Source: Methylobacterium terricola (GTDB lineage Bacteria > Pseudomonadota > Alphaproteobacteria > Rhizobiales > Beijerinckiaceae). Taken from it: a stretch of 64,000 nt of DNA. The notes beneath the pieces are model-generated. The model was not told the DNA's origin and did no database searches. It was given only the letters and a program-made list of their open reading frames with translations. The stretch lies in assembly GCF_006151805.1 (NCBI RefSeq), contig NZ_VDDA01000001.1:499794-563793 (forward strand). Direction: 5' to 3'. Position 1 is the stretch's first letter; every line of letters starts with the position of its first letter. Shown here one piece after another: positions 38,167-48,212 of this stretch. Position numbers and translations under genes: made by a program.

Positions 38167-38487
38167 ATGGCGACCGTGAAGGTGACCGACGCGAGCTTCG
38201 AGCAGGACGTGCTGCAATCGGCCGAGCCCGTGGTGGTGGATTTCTGGGCCGAGTGGTGCGGCCCGTGCCGCGCCATCGGCCCGGCGCTCGAGGAGATCTC
38301 GACCGAGATGAACGGCCGGGTGAAGATCGCCAAGGTGAACGTGGACGAGAATCCCGGCATCGCCTCCCAGTACGGCATCCGGTCGATCCCGACCTTGATG
38401 CTGTTCAAGGGCGGCGAGCTCGCCGGCCAGAAGGTCGGCGCGGCGCCGAAGGGCGACCTGTTCCGCTGGATTCAGGCCACCGCCTGA
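38167..38487 (+). CDS. trxA: Thioredoxin
   Basis: 106 residues, standard thioredoxin size. Active site [13 protein letters not shown] with the WCGPC disulphide, cis-Pro in [12 protein letters not shown], and the C-terminal [12 protein letters not shown]. It is a cytosolic dithiol reductant for ribonucleotide reductase, PAPS reductase and others. It has its own leader of 170 bp after addA, and a strong terminator follows. Confidence 0.97.
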   Translation: MATVKVTDASFEQDVLQSAEPVVVDFWAEWCGPCRAIGPALEEISTEMNGRVKIAKVNVDENPGIASQYGIRSIPTLMLFKGGELAGQKVGAAPKGDLFRWIQATA

Positions 38488-38514
38488 GCACTGGCGATCG
38501 ACCGCCCGATCAGG

Positions 38515-38541
38515 AGCCCGGCCACCAGGCCGGGCTTTTTC
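38515..38541 (+). terminator. Intrinsic terminator after trxA
   Basis: AGCCCGGCC (38515-38523) pairs with GGCCGGGCT (38528-38536) around ACCA, followed by TTTTC. It probably ends the divL-trxA transcript. Confidence 0.92.
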
Positions 38542-38612
38542 GTAAGGGCGAGCCGCCGTGATCCGGCCTGTCGAGGGACGTCGCTGCTGCCGGTTTCCGG
38601 ACCGGCCAGACC

Positions 38613-38966
38613 CTACGCCCGGCGCAGCAGCTGCAACGGACTACCCGGCCCATAGGCCGTCCAGATCGCGTCGCAGGCCGCCTGTCGGTCGCGCTTGAGC
38701 CGTCCGTCCAGATCGTTGAGGGCGGCCTGAAGGCGGAGGGAGCGAGCCTTCTGGAAGAAGTCGGCGTGGTTGAGCTGCGCCCGGGACGAGAAGGCCCGGA
38801 AGTGCACGGCATCGATCCGCACGCCGTCGCATTTCCGGCTGGCGAGATCGGCCTCGATCCCTGAGAGAAGGACCGGATCCTGCGGCGTTTCCGCGTCCCG
38901 ATGCGGCTGGGCGGTGAAGCAGAAGGCGGCCCAGGCGATCACGGCGAGAGAAGACCTGACAATCAT
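38613..38966 (-). CDS. Small exported protein of unknown function
   Basis: 117 residues from ATG at 38966. The start MIVRSSLAVIAWAAFCFTAQ looks like a Sec signal peptide. The mature part is polar, with FSSRAQLNHADFFQKAR, LNDLDGRLKRDRQAACDAIW and a C-terminus GSPLQLLRRA. I do not recognise a family. It lies alone between convergent and divergent neighbours, so context gives no role. Confidence 0.65.
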   Translation of the reverse strand: MIVRSSLAVIAWAAFCFTAQPHRDAETPQDPVLLSGIEADLASRKCDGVRIDAVHFRAFSSRAQLNHADFFQKARSLRLQAALNDLDGRLKRDRQAACDAIWTAYGPGSPLQLLRRA

Positions 38967-39077
38967 GGCGGTATTCGCAAGCAGAAAATGTGATCTGCAC
39001 CGAGAACCTGCCGCCCGTGGGCCCGTTCCGCGCTGCGCGGTGTGCCATGTGCGCCGGCGCACGTCGCCGGGCTGGCG

Positions 39078-39449
39078 TCACGCCGGGTCGCGGTCGATCC
39101 AGGTCGGGTCCATCGCCATCATGGCCTCGTCGAACGGCGCCGGACCCGGCGCCTCGCCGCGGATCAGGCTCTCGGCCTCGTCGTGGTCGACGTCGCGCAT
39201 CTGCTCGGCGAGCAGCGCGAGGTAGCTCGCCGCCGCGGCGGTGCCGAACAATTCGGCGAAGCGGGCATGGGCCACCGCCGTCATCGTCTCCACGACCGCG
39301 GCGGGCGGGCTGCCGGCCTCGACGGCGTTGTCGAACACCGCCCGCCAGGCACGGGACAGGCGCTCGCGCAACGCGAAGGTGTCGTCCAGGGTCTCTGCCG
39401 AGTCGGAGTTCTCGTCCACGGGCGGCCTCTCCGGGCCGGGAACGGCCAT
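39078..39449 (-). CDS. Hypothetical helical protein
   Basis: 123 residues from ATG at 39449. It is acidic and largely helical (FALRERLSRAWRAVFDNAVE, MTAVAHARFAELFG, ASYLALLAEQMRDVDHDEAE), with GC3 typical of coding sequence. It has no signal peptide or known domain. It is divergent from the glutathione transferase gene, about 110 bp away. Confidence 0.65.
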   Translation of the reverse strand: MAVPGPERPPVDENSDSAETLDDTFALRERLSRAWRAVFDNAVEAGSPPAAVVETMTAVAHARFAELFGTAAAASYLALLAEQMRDVDHDEAESLIRGEAPGPAPFDEAMMAMDPTWIDRDPA

Positions 39450-39557
39450 GTCGGAGTATGGGCCAGCCGGCCTGCGGTTTCCAGGCGGGGGTGCCATCCG
39501 GGCGGATCCGGTGCGATACCGCGCCGGCGGCCCGGACCGGCCGCATGGGAGAAATTG

Positions 39558-40181
39558 ATGAAACTCTACGGCACCAGCCTGTCGCCGTTCGTTCGCAAGG
39601 TGCTCGTCGTCCTCGCCGAGAAGGGGATCGAGGCCCGGCACGTGCCGCTGCGCTTCCACGATCCCGATCCGCGCTTCCAGGCCGCCAGCCCGTTCGGCAA
39701 GATTCCGGCCCTGGAGGACGAGGAGTTTCGGCTCGCCGATTCCTCGGCGATCATCCATTACCTGGAGCGCCGGCATCCGGCGCCGGCCATGCTGCCGACC
39801 GGCGCTCAGGATCTCGGCCGGGCGATCTGGTTCGACGAGTTCGGCGACACCGAGCTGTTCCCGGTGCTGATCAAGCCCTTCGTCCAGCGGGTGCTGCGGC
39901 CGCACATGATGAATCAGCCTTGCGACGAAGCGGTCGTCGCCAAGTGCCTGGGCGAGGACCTGCCGCGGCTGTTCGATTACCTCGAGGGCGTGATCGACGG
40001 GCCGTACCTCGTCGGCGGCAGCTTCGGCCTGGCCGACATCTCGGTCGTGACGACGTTCCACAACCTGCGCCTTGCCGGCGAGGCGGTCGATGCCGGCCGC
40101 TGGCCGCGCCTCGCGGCCTATGTCGCGGGCATCCTGGAACGCCCGTCGTTCCAAGCCGCGATCGCGGCCCGCCAGGGCTGA
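39558..40181 (+). CDS. Glutathione S-transferase family protein
   Basis: 207 residues. The N-terminal thioredoxin-fold domain (MKLYGTSLSPFVRKVLVVLA, with Ser/Thr near residues 6-9 as candidate catalytic positions; FGKIPALEDEEFRLADSSAI with the glutathione-binding Ser) is followed by an all-helical C-terminal domain (VGGSFGLADISVVTTF). It conjugates or reduces substrates with glutathione; the substrate is not predictable. Confidence 0.9.
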   Translation: MKLYGTSLSPFVRKVLVVLAEKGIEARHVPLRFHDPDPRFQAASPFGKIPALEDEEFRLADSSAIIHYLERRHPAPAMLPTGAQDLGRAIWFDEFGDTELFPVLIKPFVQRVLRPHMMNQPCDEAVVAKCLGEDLPRLFDYLEGVIDGPYLVGGSFGLADISVVTTFHNLRLAGEAVDAGRWPRLAAYVAGILERPSFQAAIAARQG

Positions 40182-40212
40182 TCGTTCGAGGGGGCGGGGC
40201 CCGTCCCCTCGT

Positions 40213-41064
40213 CTAGCGCCCCTTGGCGCTGCGGCGGTAGAATCCGTCGACCTGGGACTGGGCCTCGGCCCGGTCGCGCTCGTTGGCCGTCGCCATCGCC
40301 TGCTCCTGCAGGGCGACGATCCACTGGTCCTTCGGCCCGTCGGCGGCGTCGCGGGCGAGCGTCAGCCAAGCCAGCCCCCGGGCGCGCTGCACCGTGACGC
40401 CCTGGCCGTTGATCAGGAGCTGGCCGAGCAGGGCCTGCGCCGCCGGGTGCCCCTTCTCGGCGGCGAGGTTGAACCAGCGCGCCGCCTGGCGCGGATCCTG
40501 GCTCACGCCGGTGCCGTCGAGGTAGAGCCGGGCGAGGTTGTACTGCGCGTTCGGGTCGCCGTAATAAGTCGCCGCGTAGTTGAACATGTCGTAGGCGCGC
40601 TCGACGTTCGCGCGGACGTAGGAGCCCTTGATCCCGTCGAGGAAGTAGCGGCCGAGCGCCGTGAAGGCGCTCGCCACCACGCCGGCATTGGGCGCCTCCG
40701 GACTCTCGTCGGCGTTCTCGTCGGCGATCTTCGAGAAGAACTCGAACGCCTTGAGGTCGTCGTGCGGGACGCCGTCGCCCTCCGCGTACATGCGGCCGAG
40801 CTTCCACAGCGCCAGGGCGTGGCCCTGGCCGGCGGCGTATTCGAGGGCGCGGGCGGCGCCCTCCTTGTCGCCGGCATTGTAGTCGCGCATGCCCGTCCGC
40901 ATCGCCTCGCGGGCGTTGCGGTAGCCCGCCGCCGCGGGCACCGGGGTCCGTACCGCGGCGTCGAGCGCCGCGGCAGGCCCGGCCCCCGCCATCGTCAGGC
41001 CGAGGAGCGCGAGGAGGAACCGGCGGCCCGCCCGGACGGGCAGGCCGGCCTCAGATATCCGCAT
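40213..41064 (-). CDS. exoR: Periplasmic Sel1-repeat protein, ExoR-like
   Basis: 283 residues, with an N-terminal signal peptide (RRFLLALLGLTMAGAGPAAA). It has several Sel1-type repeats, e.g. ALALWKLGRMYAEGDGV, ALGRYFLDGIKGS, PNAQYNLARLYLDGTGV and PAAQALLGQLLINGQGV. Length, order of repeats and the phrase WKLGRMYAEGDGV...AFEFF match Sinorhizobium ExoR, the periplasmic inhibitor of the ChvG-ChvI kinase pair controlling exopolysaccharide and motility. Its start overlaps the end of ilvD by 14 bases, so expression is tied to ilvD. Orthology is likely but not certain; other Sel1 proteins exist. Confidence 0.75.
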   Translation of the reverse strand: MRISEAGLPVRAGRRFLLALLGLTMAGAGPAAALDAAVRTPVPAAAGYRNAREAMRTGMRDYNAGDKEGAARALEYAAGQGHALALWKLGRMYAEGDGVPHDDLKAFEFFSKIADENADESPEAPNAGVVASAFTALGRYFLDGIKGSYVRANVERAYDMFNYAATYYGDPNAQYNLARLYLDGTGVSQDPRQAARWFNLAAEKGHPAAQALLGQLLINGQGVTVQRARGLAWLTLARDAADGPKDQWIVALQEQAMATANERDRAEAQSQVDGFYRRSAKGR

Positions 41065-42784
41065 AGGAGAGCGTCTCCTGGGCCCCGCCCGGATGCGTCA
41101 CCGCGCCGGTTACCGCCGGGCCGACGGTCTGCGCGTACTTCCACAGGTAGCCCGAGGTCGAATCGTTGGCCCGCGGCTGCCAGGCCGCGCGGCGCTGGGC
41201 CAGCTCCTCGTCCGTGAGGTCGACCGAGAGCGAGCCCTGGATCGCGTCGATGCGGATGAGGTCGCCGTCCTTGAGGAGGCCGATCGGGCCGCCCACCGCC
41301 GCCTCCGGCCCGACATGGCCGATGCAGAAGCCGCGGGTGGCGCCGGAGAAGCGCCCGTCGGTGATGAGCGCCACCTTGTCGCCCATGCCCTGGCCGTACA
41401 GGGCGGCGGTGGTCGCCAGCATCTCGCGCATGCCGGGGCCGCCGCGCGGGCCCTCGTAGCGGATCACCAGGACCTCGCCCTCCTTGTACTGGCGGTTCTT
41501 CACCGCCTCGAAGCAGGCCTCCTCGTTGTCGAACACCCGGGCCGGGCCGGCGAAGGTCTGCTTCTCCGGCGGCATGCCGGCGACCTTCACGATCGCGCCC
41601 TCGGGCGCCAGGTTGCCCTTGAGGCCGACGACGCCGCCGGTCACGGTGATCGGCTGGCTGGACGGGCGGACGACGTCCTGGTCGGCGTTCCAGGCCACCT
41701 TGGCGAGGTTCTCGGCGATGGTGCGGCCGGTGACGGTGAGGCAGTCGCCGTGGAGATAGCCGCCGTCGAGGAGCGTCTTCATCAGGAGCGGGATGCCGCC
41801 GACCTCGAACAGGTCCTTGGCGACGTAGCGCCCGCCGGGCTTCAGGTCGGCGATGTAGGGCGTGCGCTTGAAGATCTCGGCGACGTCGAAGAGATCGAAT
41901 TCGATGCCGCATTCGTGCGCGATCGCCGGCAGGTGGAGCGCCGCGTTGGTCGAGCCGCCGGAGGCCGCCACCACGGTCGCGGCGTTCTCGAGCGCCTTGC
42001 GGGTGACGATGTCGCGCGGGCGGATGTTCTTGGCGAGCAGCTCCATCACCATCTCGCCGGCGGTGGCGCAGAACCGGTCGCGGATCTCGTAGGGCGCCGG
42101 GGCGCCGGCCGAGTAGGGGAGGGCGAGGCCGATCGCCTCGGAGACGGTCGCCATCGTGTTGGCGGTGAACTGCGCGCCGCAGGCCCCGGCCGACGGGCAG
42201 GCGACCTGCTCCAGCTCGTCGAGGTCGTCGTCGCTCATCGTGCCGACCGAGTGCTTGCCGACCGCCTCGAACAGGTCCTGGATCGTGACCGGCTGGCCCC
42301 GGAAGGTGCCGGGCAGGATCGAGCCGCCATAGATGAAGACGGACGGCACGTTGAGGCGCACCATCGCCATCATCATGCCGGGCAGGGACTTGTCGCAGCC
42401 GGCCAGCCCCACGAGCGCGTCGTAGGCATGGCCGCGCATGGTCAGCTCGACGGAGTCGGCGATCACCTCGCGGGACGGCAGCGAGGCGCGCATGCCGCGA
42501 TGCCCCATGGCGATGCCGTCGGTGACCGTGATGGTGCAGAATTCCCGCGGCGTCCCGCCGGCGGAGGCCACGCCCTTCTTCACGGCCTGCGCCTGGCGCA
42601 TCAGCGAGATGTTGCAGGGCGCCGCCTCGTTCCAGCACGAGGCCACGCCGATCAGCGGCTGGTGGATCTGCTCACGGGTCAGGCCCATGGCGTACAGGTA
42701 CGACCGGTGCGGCGCGCGCTCGGGACCCTCGGTCACGTGGCGGCTGGGCAGCTTCGATTTGTCGGTGGTGTGACGCGCGTCCAT
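41051..42784 (-). CDS. ilvD: Dihydroxy-acid dehydratase
   Basis: 577 residues from ATG at 42784 (MDARHTTDKSKLPSRHVTEG); an upstream frame extension is open but atypical. It dehydrates 2,3-dihydroxy-isovalerate and -methylvalerate in valine, isoleucine and leucine synthesis. Fe-S and metal-site motifs: GVASCWNEAAPCN, LVGLAGCDKSLPGMMMA, QVACPSAGACGAQFTANTM and TDGRFSGATRGFCIGHVGPE. It is the first gene of a two-gene unit with the ExoR-like gene. Confidence 0.97.
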   Translation of the reverse strand: MDARHTTDKSKLPSRHVTEGPERAPHRSYLYAMGLTREQIHQPLIGVASCWNEAAPCNISLMRQAQAVKKGVASAGGTPREFCTITVTDGIAMGHRGMRASLPSREVIADSVELTMRGHAYDALVGLAGCDKSLPGMMMAMVRLNVPSVFIYGGSILPGTFRGQPVTIQDLFEAVGKHSVGTMSDDDLDELEQVACPSAGACGAQFTANTMATVSEAIGLALPYSAGAPAPYEIRDRFCATAGEMVMELLAKNIRPRDIVTRKALENAATVVAASGGSTNAALHLPAIAHECGIEFDLFDVAEIFKRTPYIADLKPGGRYVAKDLFEVGGIPLLMKTLLDGGYLHGDCLTVTGRTIAENLAKVAWNADQDVVRPSSQPITVTGGVVGLKGNLAPEGAIVKVAGMPPEKQTFAGPARVFDNEEACFEAVKNRQYKEGEVLVIRYEGPRGGPGMREMLATTAALYGQGMGDKVALITDGRFSGATRGFCIGHVGPEAAVGGPIGLLKDGDLIRIDAIQGSLSVDLTDEELAQRRAAWQPRANDSTSGYLWKYAQTVGPAVTGAVTHPGGAQETLSYADI

Positions 42785-43466
42785 GGCCCTGTCCCGTACC
42801 CGTAGTTTCTTGATAGGCCGGTGTTTCCCCGGTCCCGCTCCCTGCACCGCCCTGGGACGGTCCACGCGAAACGGACCCGTTGCCGGGTCAATCCGCCAGC
42901 GCCGCCCGCGATCCCCGGGGACCCGGAAACACCGCGATAAATCACTGTAGGGACAGTCGTTTAACGTGGCCGTTGAGGTGCCGCCGGTTTATGGCGGGAA
43001 CGCGGCGGAGCAAAGTGCGGTCTGGGGCAAACCTGGGATGCTTTCGGGGTGTTGCGACCTCGCCACAGCTACGCTTGCGGTCAAGATCTAACGTAAGATC
43101 TAACGGAAGGTGAGAGATGCCGTCCGGCGGCAGGGCTCTACCTGACGCGCGTTTGTGCCCGGGGTGAGGCGGAGAGGGTGCGGAAGAAGGGCGGCGGCGG
43201 GGCATGGCAGGCGGCCTCGGGCCGGCTGGCCACCCTCATCCGGCCCTGCGGCATCGCGGCAACGGGTCTGCCGCACAAGGTCATTCCGGGGCCGCGGAGC
43301 GGAGCCCGGACTCGAGACACTGAGGTTCGCAAGAATGGAGCGGAAGCCGCTCCACCCTAGCCTGCACGTCCGGCGTTTCTGGATTCCGGGCCCCGCGCCG
43401 CGGCCCTGGAATGACGATGAGGGTGCCGGACGAGGCGTCGAAGAGCGTTGCGATGCGTCGTTCCGC
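42785..43466. other. Long intergenic region with repeats
   Basis: 682 bp with no convincing gene. Features seen: an 11-bp direct repeat AAGATCTAACG at 43083-43093 and 43094-43104 (two tandem copies differing only at the flank), and an ATTCCGGG...CCCTGGAAT-type palindrome at 43383-43413. The AT-richer part at 42935-43110 may hold the ilvD promoter on the minus strand. Open frames here are short and Arg/Gly-rich. Confidence 0.5.
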
Positions 43467-44627
43467 TCACGCCGAGCGCGGGGCCGCCACCGGATGGCGC
43501 AATCCCGCGATCACCGCCCTGAGCGTCCCGGCCTCGGCCTCCGGCGCGTCGGTGCGGGCGTAGATGCGGTCGTGCACGAAGGACAGCTTGCCGATCACCG
43601 CCGGTGTCATCCGGAACGGGTACAGGTCGGCCTGGCCCATGCTGCGGTTGAGCGAGTTCATCGCGAAGGTGAGCGGCAGCCAGGCCTCGATCAGCCGGCC
43701 GAAATCCGGGCTGCGATACGGGTCGAAATCGACCTTGGCCGAGAGGGTGATCGGCGCGTGCAGCGCCGGTCCGGCCTGGAGCTTGGGCTGCACCCGCACG
43801 CCGAACTGGCTCGCGGTCTCCAGCGTGTCGATGATGTGCATGTAATGGGCCCAGGTCTCGGCGAAGTCCTCCCAGGGATGCGAGGTGGCATAGGCCGACA
43901 CGAAGGTTTCCTGCCAGCCCTCGGCCGGGCCGTGGGCGTAGTGGCGCTGGAGCGCGGCGCCGTAATCGGCCCGCTCGTCGCCGAACACCGTCCGGAACGC
44001 GTCGAGGCAGGGATCGGCCCGGACGAGCACGTTCCAGAAGTAATGCCCGATCTCGTGGCGGAAGTGCCCGAGGAGCGTGCGGTAATGCTCGCCGAACTGG
44101 GTGCGCCGGCGCTCGCGCTCGACGGTGTCGGCTTCCGCGATGTTGAGGGTGATGAGGCCGTTATCGTGCCCGGTCAGCACCGGCGGGCCGACGAGATACG
44201 ATTCGGCCGGATCGACCAGGAAGTCGAAGGCGAGTCCGGCCGGGTTCTCGCGCCGGGAGGCCAGCGGCAGGCGCAGGCGCAGCATGGCGTAGAACAGCCG
44301 GCGCTTGGCCGCCTCGACCTCGCGCCAGCGGGTCTTGTTCCAGGCGATCGACAGGTCCGGCACCACCCGGTTGTGGCGGCAGGCCAGGCAGTAGGTCTCG
44401 GACGAGGCGGCCGGTACCAGCCAGTTGCAGCCGCCCGACACCCGGTTGGCGCAGGGACGGTACTTGCGGCGCGGATCGGCGAGGCCGCGCCAGCGCGCGC
44501 CGGCCGGCACCATCGCCGTCATGTCGGTGAGCTCGGGGTCGTAGCCGAGCCGGCACTCGCAGCTCTCGCAGGAATCGGCTTCGAAATGGGCCGGCTGGGC
44601 GCAGGCCTGGCACTGGAAGATCTTCAT
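43467..44627 (-). CDS. Zinc-ribbon putative metallopeptidase (HEIGH, Peptidase_Mx type)
   Basis: 386 residues. The N-terminus is a zinc ribbon (MKIFQCQACAQPAHFEADSC...CESC), followed by a second Cys set (CANRVSGGCNW, CLACRHN). The central domain has HEIGHYFW with the HExxH zinc motif at residues 191-195, and downstream acidic FGDERADYG and WEDFAETWAHYMHII that could give the third ligand. This matches the putative zinc-binding peptidase family (PF15887). Cytosolic; no signal peptide. It is divergent from the transglutaminase/amidoligase operon, 292 bp away, suggesting a shared pathway, though that is inference. Confidence 0.88.
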   Translation of the reverse strand: MKIFQCQACAQPAHFEADSCESCECRLGYDPELTDMTAMVPAGARWRGLADPRRKYRPCANRVSGGCNWLVPAASSETYCLACRHNRVVPDLSIAWNKTRWREVEAAKRRLFYAMLRLRLPLASRRENPAGLAFDFLVDPAESYLVGPPVLTGHDNGLITLNIAEADTVERERRRTQFGEHYRTLLGHFRHEIGHYFWNVLVRADPCLDAFRTVFGDERADYGAALQRHYAHGPAEGWQETFVSAYATSHPWEDFAETWAHYMHIIDTLETASQFGVRVQPKLQAGPALHAPITLSAKVDFDPYRSPDFGRLIEAWLPLTFAMNSLNRSMGQADLYPFRMTPAVIGKLSFVHDRIYARTDAPEAEAGTLRAVIAGLRHPVAAPRSA

Positions 44628-44919
44628 CGCGGCGTCCGGGCAGGTGCTCCCGGAGCGGATGCGGGACCTGCCTGCACCAAGGGGCGATCCCCGCCCGTGG
44701 TTCCGCCGGTGACGGCACGGGACTTGCCTCATTTTTTCGCCCCGCCGCCCGGGATGAGGCCGCATGGTGACGCAAAGGGACGCGATGCGGGTTCATGTCG
44801 TCGACGCGCCGGCTGACGCCGGCCCGGCCAAGGTGTAGAACCGCGTCAGCCCGCGCGGGAGAACCGCGCGAGCGGACGGCGGGCTCATCCCTCCACCCAG
44901 CAGAAGGTTCGGAACCGTC
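44628..44919. other. Divergent control region of the amidoligase locus
   Basis: 292 bp between the zinc peptidase and the transglutaminase operon. It includes inverted GC arms (CCGCGCGGGAGAACCGCGCGAGCGG around 44852-44880) and AGAAGG upstream of the GTG at 44920. No promoter could be fixed. Confidence 0.4.
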
Positions 44920-47900
44920 GTGTCGATCAAGGCCGCCCTGCACCACGTCACGTCCTACACCTACGACCGGCCGATCGCCCTCGGGCCGCAGGTGATCCGG
45001 CTGCGCCCGGCGCCGCACACCCGCACCCGGATCGAGAGCTACGCCCTCAAGGTCACGCCGGCCAACCACTTCGTGAACTGGCAGCAGGATCCCAACGGCA
45101 ACTGGCTCGCCCGGCTGATCTTCCCCGAGAAGACGACGCAATTCCGGATCGAGGTCGATCTCGTCGCCGACATGGCGGTGATCAACCCGTTCGACTTCTT
45201 CGTCGAGGAATACGCCCAGACCCGGCCCTTCGCCTATCCGGACGACCTGAAGGCCGAGCTCGGCCCCTACCTCGCGGTCGAGGCTGGCGGCCCCGAGATC
45301 GACGCCCTGATGGCGCGGCTGCCGGCCGAGCCCAACACCGTGCAGTTCCTGGTGGCGCTGAACGCGCTGGTGCGCGACACGGTGAATTACGTCGTGCGGA
45401 TGGAGCCCGGGGTGCAGACCCCGGCCGAGACGTTGCAGAAGGGCAGCGGCTCGTGCCGCGACTCGGCCTGGCTGCTGGTGCAGGTGCTGCGCCGCCTCGG
45501 CCTGGCCGCCCGCTTCGTCTCCGGCTACCTGCTCCAGCTCGTGCCCGACACGACCGCCGTGGACGGCCCCGCCGGCACCACGACCGATTTTACCGATCTC
45601 CACGCCTGGGCCGAGGCCTACGTCCCGGGCGCCGGCTGGATCGGGCTCGACGCCACCTCGGGGCTGCTGTGCGGCGAGGGCCACATCCCGCTCGCCGCGA
45701 CCCCGCATTACCGCTCGGCGGCGCCGATCGTCGGCCTCGCCGACCCAGCCGAGGTGACGTTCGACTTCACCATGCAGGTCACCCGGGTCGCCGAGGCGCC
45801 CCGCGTCACCAAGCCGTTCTCGGACGAGGCCTGGGGCGCGCTCGACGCGCTCGGCGAGCGCATCGACCGCGACCTCGCCGACCAGGACGTGCGCCTGACC
45901 ATGGGCGGCGAGCCGACCTTCGTCTCGGTCGACGATTTCGAAGCCCCCGAATGGAACGCCGCCGCGGTCGGGCCGACGAAGCGCGGGCTGGCCGACGCGC
46001 TGATCCGCCGCCTGCGCGAGCGCTTCGGCCCCGGCGGCTTCCTGCATTACGGCCAGGGCAAATGGTATCCGGGCGAGAGCCTGCCGCGCTGGGCCTTCGG
46101 CCTCTACTGGCGCAAGGACGGCGAGCCGGTCTGGCGCGATCCCGCCCTGATCGCCTCCGAGACCGGCCCGCGCGACGCCGGCATCCGCGAGGCCGAGGCG
46201 CTGATCCACGGCCTCGCCGGCCGGCTCGGCCTCGAGCCTTACGTCCAGCCGGTCTTCGAGGACCCGGAATACTGGGACCGCAAGGTCGCCGACCTGCCGA
46301 TCAACGTCACGCCCCTCGACCCGAAGGTCGGCGACGAGGAGGCGCAACGGCGGATGGTGCGGGTCTATACCCGCGGCATCGAGAACGCGGTCGGCTTCGT
46401 GCTGCCGATCGCCAACGTCGCGGTCGGGCCCGAGCGGCACTGGGTCTCGGAGGCCTGGCAGCTCAAGCGGGGCGCGATCTACCTGGTGCCGGGCGATTCG
46501 CCGGCCGGCTTCCGCCTTCCGCTCGCCTCGCTGCCCTACGTGCCGCCGGGCGTCTACCCGTACTACGTCCCTCAGGACCCGATCGAGCAGCGCGGGCCGC
46601 TCCAGCCCGGCGCCGCCACCGCGCCGCAGCGCCGGCCCGCCCCGGTCGGCGTCGCGGTCCGCACCGCCCTCGCGGTCGAGCCGCGGGACGGGGTGCTGTG
46701 CGTGTTCATGCCGCCGATCGAGCGGGTCGACGAGTATCTGGGGCTGGTCGCCGCCCTGGAGGAGACCGCGGCCGAGATCGGCCAGCCGCTCCACATCGAG
46801 GGCTACGAGCCGCCCTACGATCCGCGCCTCTCGGTGGTGAAGGTCACGCCCGATCCCGGCGTGATCGAGGTCAACGTCCAGCCGGCCAAGACCTGGCGCG
46901 AGGCGGTCGAGATCACCACCGGCCTCTACGCCGATGCCCGCCAGACCCGGCTCGGCGCGCAGAAATTCATGATCGACGGGCGCCATACCGGGACGGGGGG
47001 CGGCAACCACGTCGTGCTCGGCGGCTCCACCCCGGCCGATTCGCCGTTCCTGCGCCGGCCCGACCTCCTGAAGAGCCTGGTGCTGTACTGGCAGCGCCAC
47101 CCGTCCCTGTCGTACCTGTTCTCGGGCCTTTATGTCGGCCCGACCAGCCAGGCGCCGCGGATGGACGAGGCGCGCCACGACGGGCTCTACGAGCTTGAGA
47201 TCGCGCTGGCCCAGGTGCCGCCGCCGAACGGCCCCGAGGTGCCGCTCTGGCTCGTCGACCGGTTGTTCCGCAACATCCTCACCGACGTCACCGGCAACAC
47301 CCACCGGGCCGAGATCTGCATCGACAAGCTGTACTCGCCGGACGGCCCGACCGGGCGCCTCGGCCTGCTGGAGTTCCGCTCGTTCGAGATGCCGCCCGAG
47401 GCGCGGATGAGCCTCGCCCAGCAGGTGCTGCTGCGCGCCCTCGTCGCCTGGCTGTGGCGCGAGCCGCAGGAGGGCGGCTTCGTGCGCTGGGGCACGGCGT
47501 TGCACGACCGGTTCATGCTGCCCCACTTCCTGTGGGAGGATTTCTCGTCGGTGCTCGGCGACCTCAACCGCGCCGGCTACGCCTTCGATCCGGCCTGGTA
47601 CGAGGCGCAGGCCGAGTTCCGCTTCCCGCGCTACGGCGAGGTCGAGCGCGGCGGCGTCAAGCTGGAGCTGCGCCAGGCGCTGGAGCCCTGGCACGTGCTC
47701 GGCGAGGAGGGATCGATCGGCGGCACGGTGCGCTACGTCGATTCCTCGGTGGAGCGGCTGCAGGCCAAGGTCACCGGCTACGTGCCGAGCCGGCACGTCG
47801 TCACCTGCAACGGGCGGCGCCTGCCGATGACCGATACCGGCCGCTCGGGCGAGGCGGTGGCGGGCCTGCGCTTCAAGGCCTGGCAGCCGGCCTCGGCCCT

Positions 47901-48171
47901 GCACCCGACCCTGCCGGTCCACGCGCCGCTCACCTTCGACGTGCTCGACACCTGGAGCGGGCGCTCCCTCGGCGGCTGCGTCTACCACGTCGCCCATCCG
48001 GGCGGGCGCAACTACGAGACCTTCCCGATCAACACCTACGAGGCGGAGGGGCGCCGCCTCGCGCGCTTCCAGGAGAACGGCCACACCCCGGGCCGGGTGA
48101 GCGTGCCGCCGGAGGAGCCGCGGCGCGAATTCCCCATGACCCTCGACCTGCGCACGCCGAATCCCCGGTGA
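44920..48171 (+). CDS. Transglutaminase-like protein fused to DUF2126 putative amidoligase
   Basis: 1083 residues from GTG, with AGAAGG upstream. The N-terminal bacterial transglutaminase-like region (about 1-290) has a complete triad: Cys179 in [12 protein letters not shown], His228 in [12 protein letters not shown] and Asp244 in GLDATSG. The rest (about 320-1080) is DUF2126, listed as a putative amidoligase related to glutamine synthetase/GCS2 ligases: [66 protein letters not shown]. Such proteins are predicted to hydrolyse or transfer (transglutaminase half) and form (ligase half) peptide-type bonds. It overlaps the next gene by four bases (GTGA). Confidence 0.92.
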   Translation: MSIKAALHHVTSYTYDRPIALGPQVIRLRPAPHTRTRIESYALKVTPANHFVNWQQDPNGNWLARLIFPEKTTQFRIEVDLVADMAVINPFDFFVEEYAQTRPFAYPDDLKAELGPYLAVEAGGPEIDALMARLPAEPNTVQFLVALNALVRDTVNYVVRMEPGVQTPAETLQKGSGSCRDSAWLLVQVLRRLGLAARFVSGYLLQLVPDTTAVDGPAGTTTDFTDLHAWAEAYVPGAGWIGLDATSGLLCGEGHIPLAATPHYRSAAPIVGLADPAEVTFDFTMQVTRVAEAPRVTKPFSDEAWGALDALGERIDRDLADQDVRLTMGGEPTFVSVDDFEAPEWNAAAVGPTKRGLADALIRRLRERFGPGGFLHYGQGKWYPGESLPRWAFGLYWRKDGEPVWRDPALIASETGPRDAGIREAEALIHGLAGRLGLEPYVQPVFEDPEYWDRKVADLPINVTPLDPKVGDEEAQRRMVRVYTRGIENAVGFVLPIANVAVGPERHWVSEAWQLKRGAIYLVPGDSPAGFRLPLASLPYVPPGVYPYYVPQDPIEQRGPLQPGAATAPQRRPAPVGVAVRTALAVEPRDGVLCVFMPPIERVDEYLGLVAALEETAAEIGQPLHIEGYEPPYDPRLSVVKVTPDPGVIEVNVQPAKTWREAVEITTGLYADARQTRLGAQKFMIDGRHTGTGGGNHVVLGGSTPADSPFLRRPDLLKSLVLYWQRHPSLSYLFSGLYVGPTSQAPRMDEARHDGLYELEIALAQVPPPNGPEVPLWLVDRLFRNILTDVTGNTHRAEICIDKLYSPDGPTGRLGLLEFRSFEMPPEARMSLAQQVLLRALVAWLWREPQEGGFVRWGTALHDRFMLPHFLWEDFSSVLGDLNRAGYAFDPAWYEAQAEFRFPRYGEVERGGVKLELRQALEPWHVLGEEGSIGGTVRYVDSSVERLQAKVTGYVPSRHVVTCNGRRLPMTDTGRSGEAVAGLRFKAWQPASALHPTLPVHAPLTFDVLDTWSGRSLGGCVYHVAHPGGRNYETFPINTYEAEGRRLARFQENGHTPGRVSVPPEEPRREFPMTLDLRTPNPR

Positions 48172-48212
48172 GCGATGCCCCGGTGAGCGAGGCCGCGATG
48201 AGCGAGGCGCCG
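48168..48212 (+). repeat. Three 15-bp tandem units, each beginning with a start codon
   Basis: Units GTGAGCGATGCCCCG, GTGAGCGAGGCCGCG and ATGAGCGAGGCGCCG begin at 48168, 48183 and 48198, all in the same frame. Each encodes (V/M)SxAx, and each could serve as an initiation site. The first overlaps the upstream stop. Confidence 0.7.

Noticed and set aside
44161..48084. 1307-codon minus-strand open frame opposite the transglutaminase/DUF2126 gene
   Set aside because: Antisense shadow with low-complexity composition; the plus frame has an intact triad and domain motifs.
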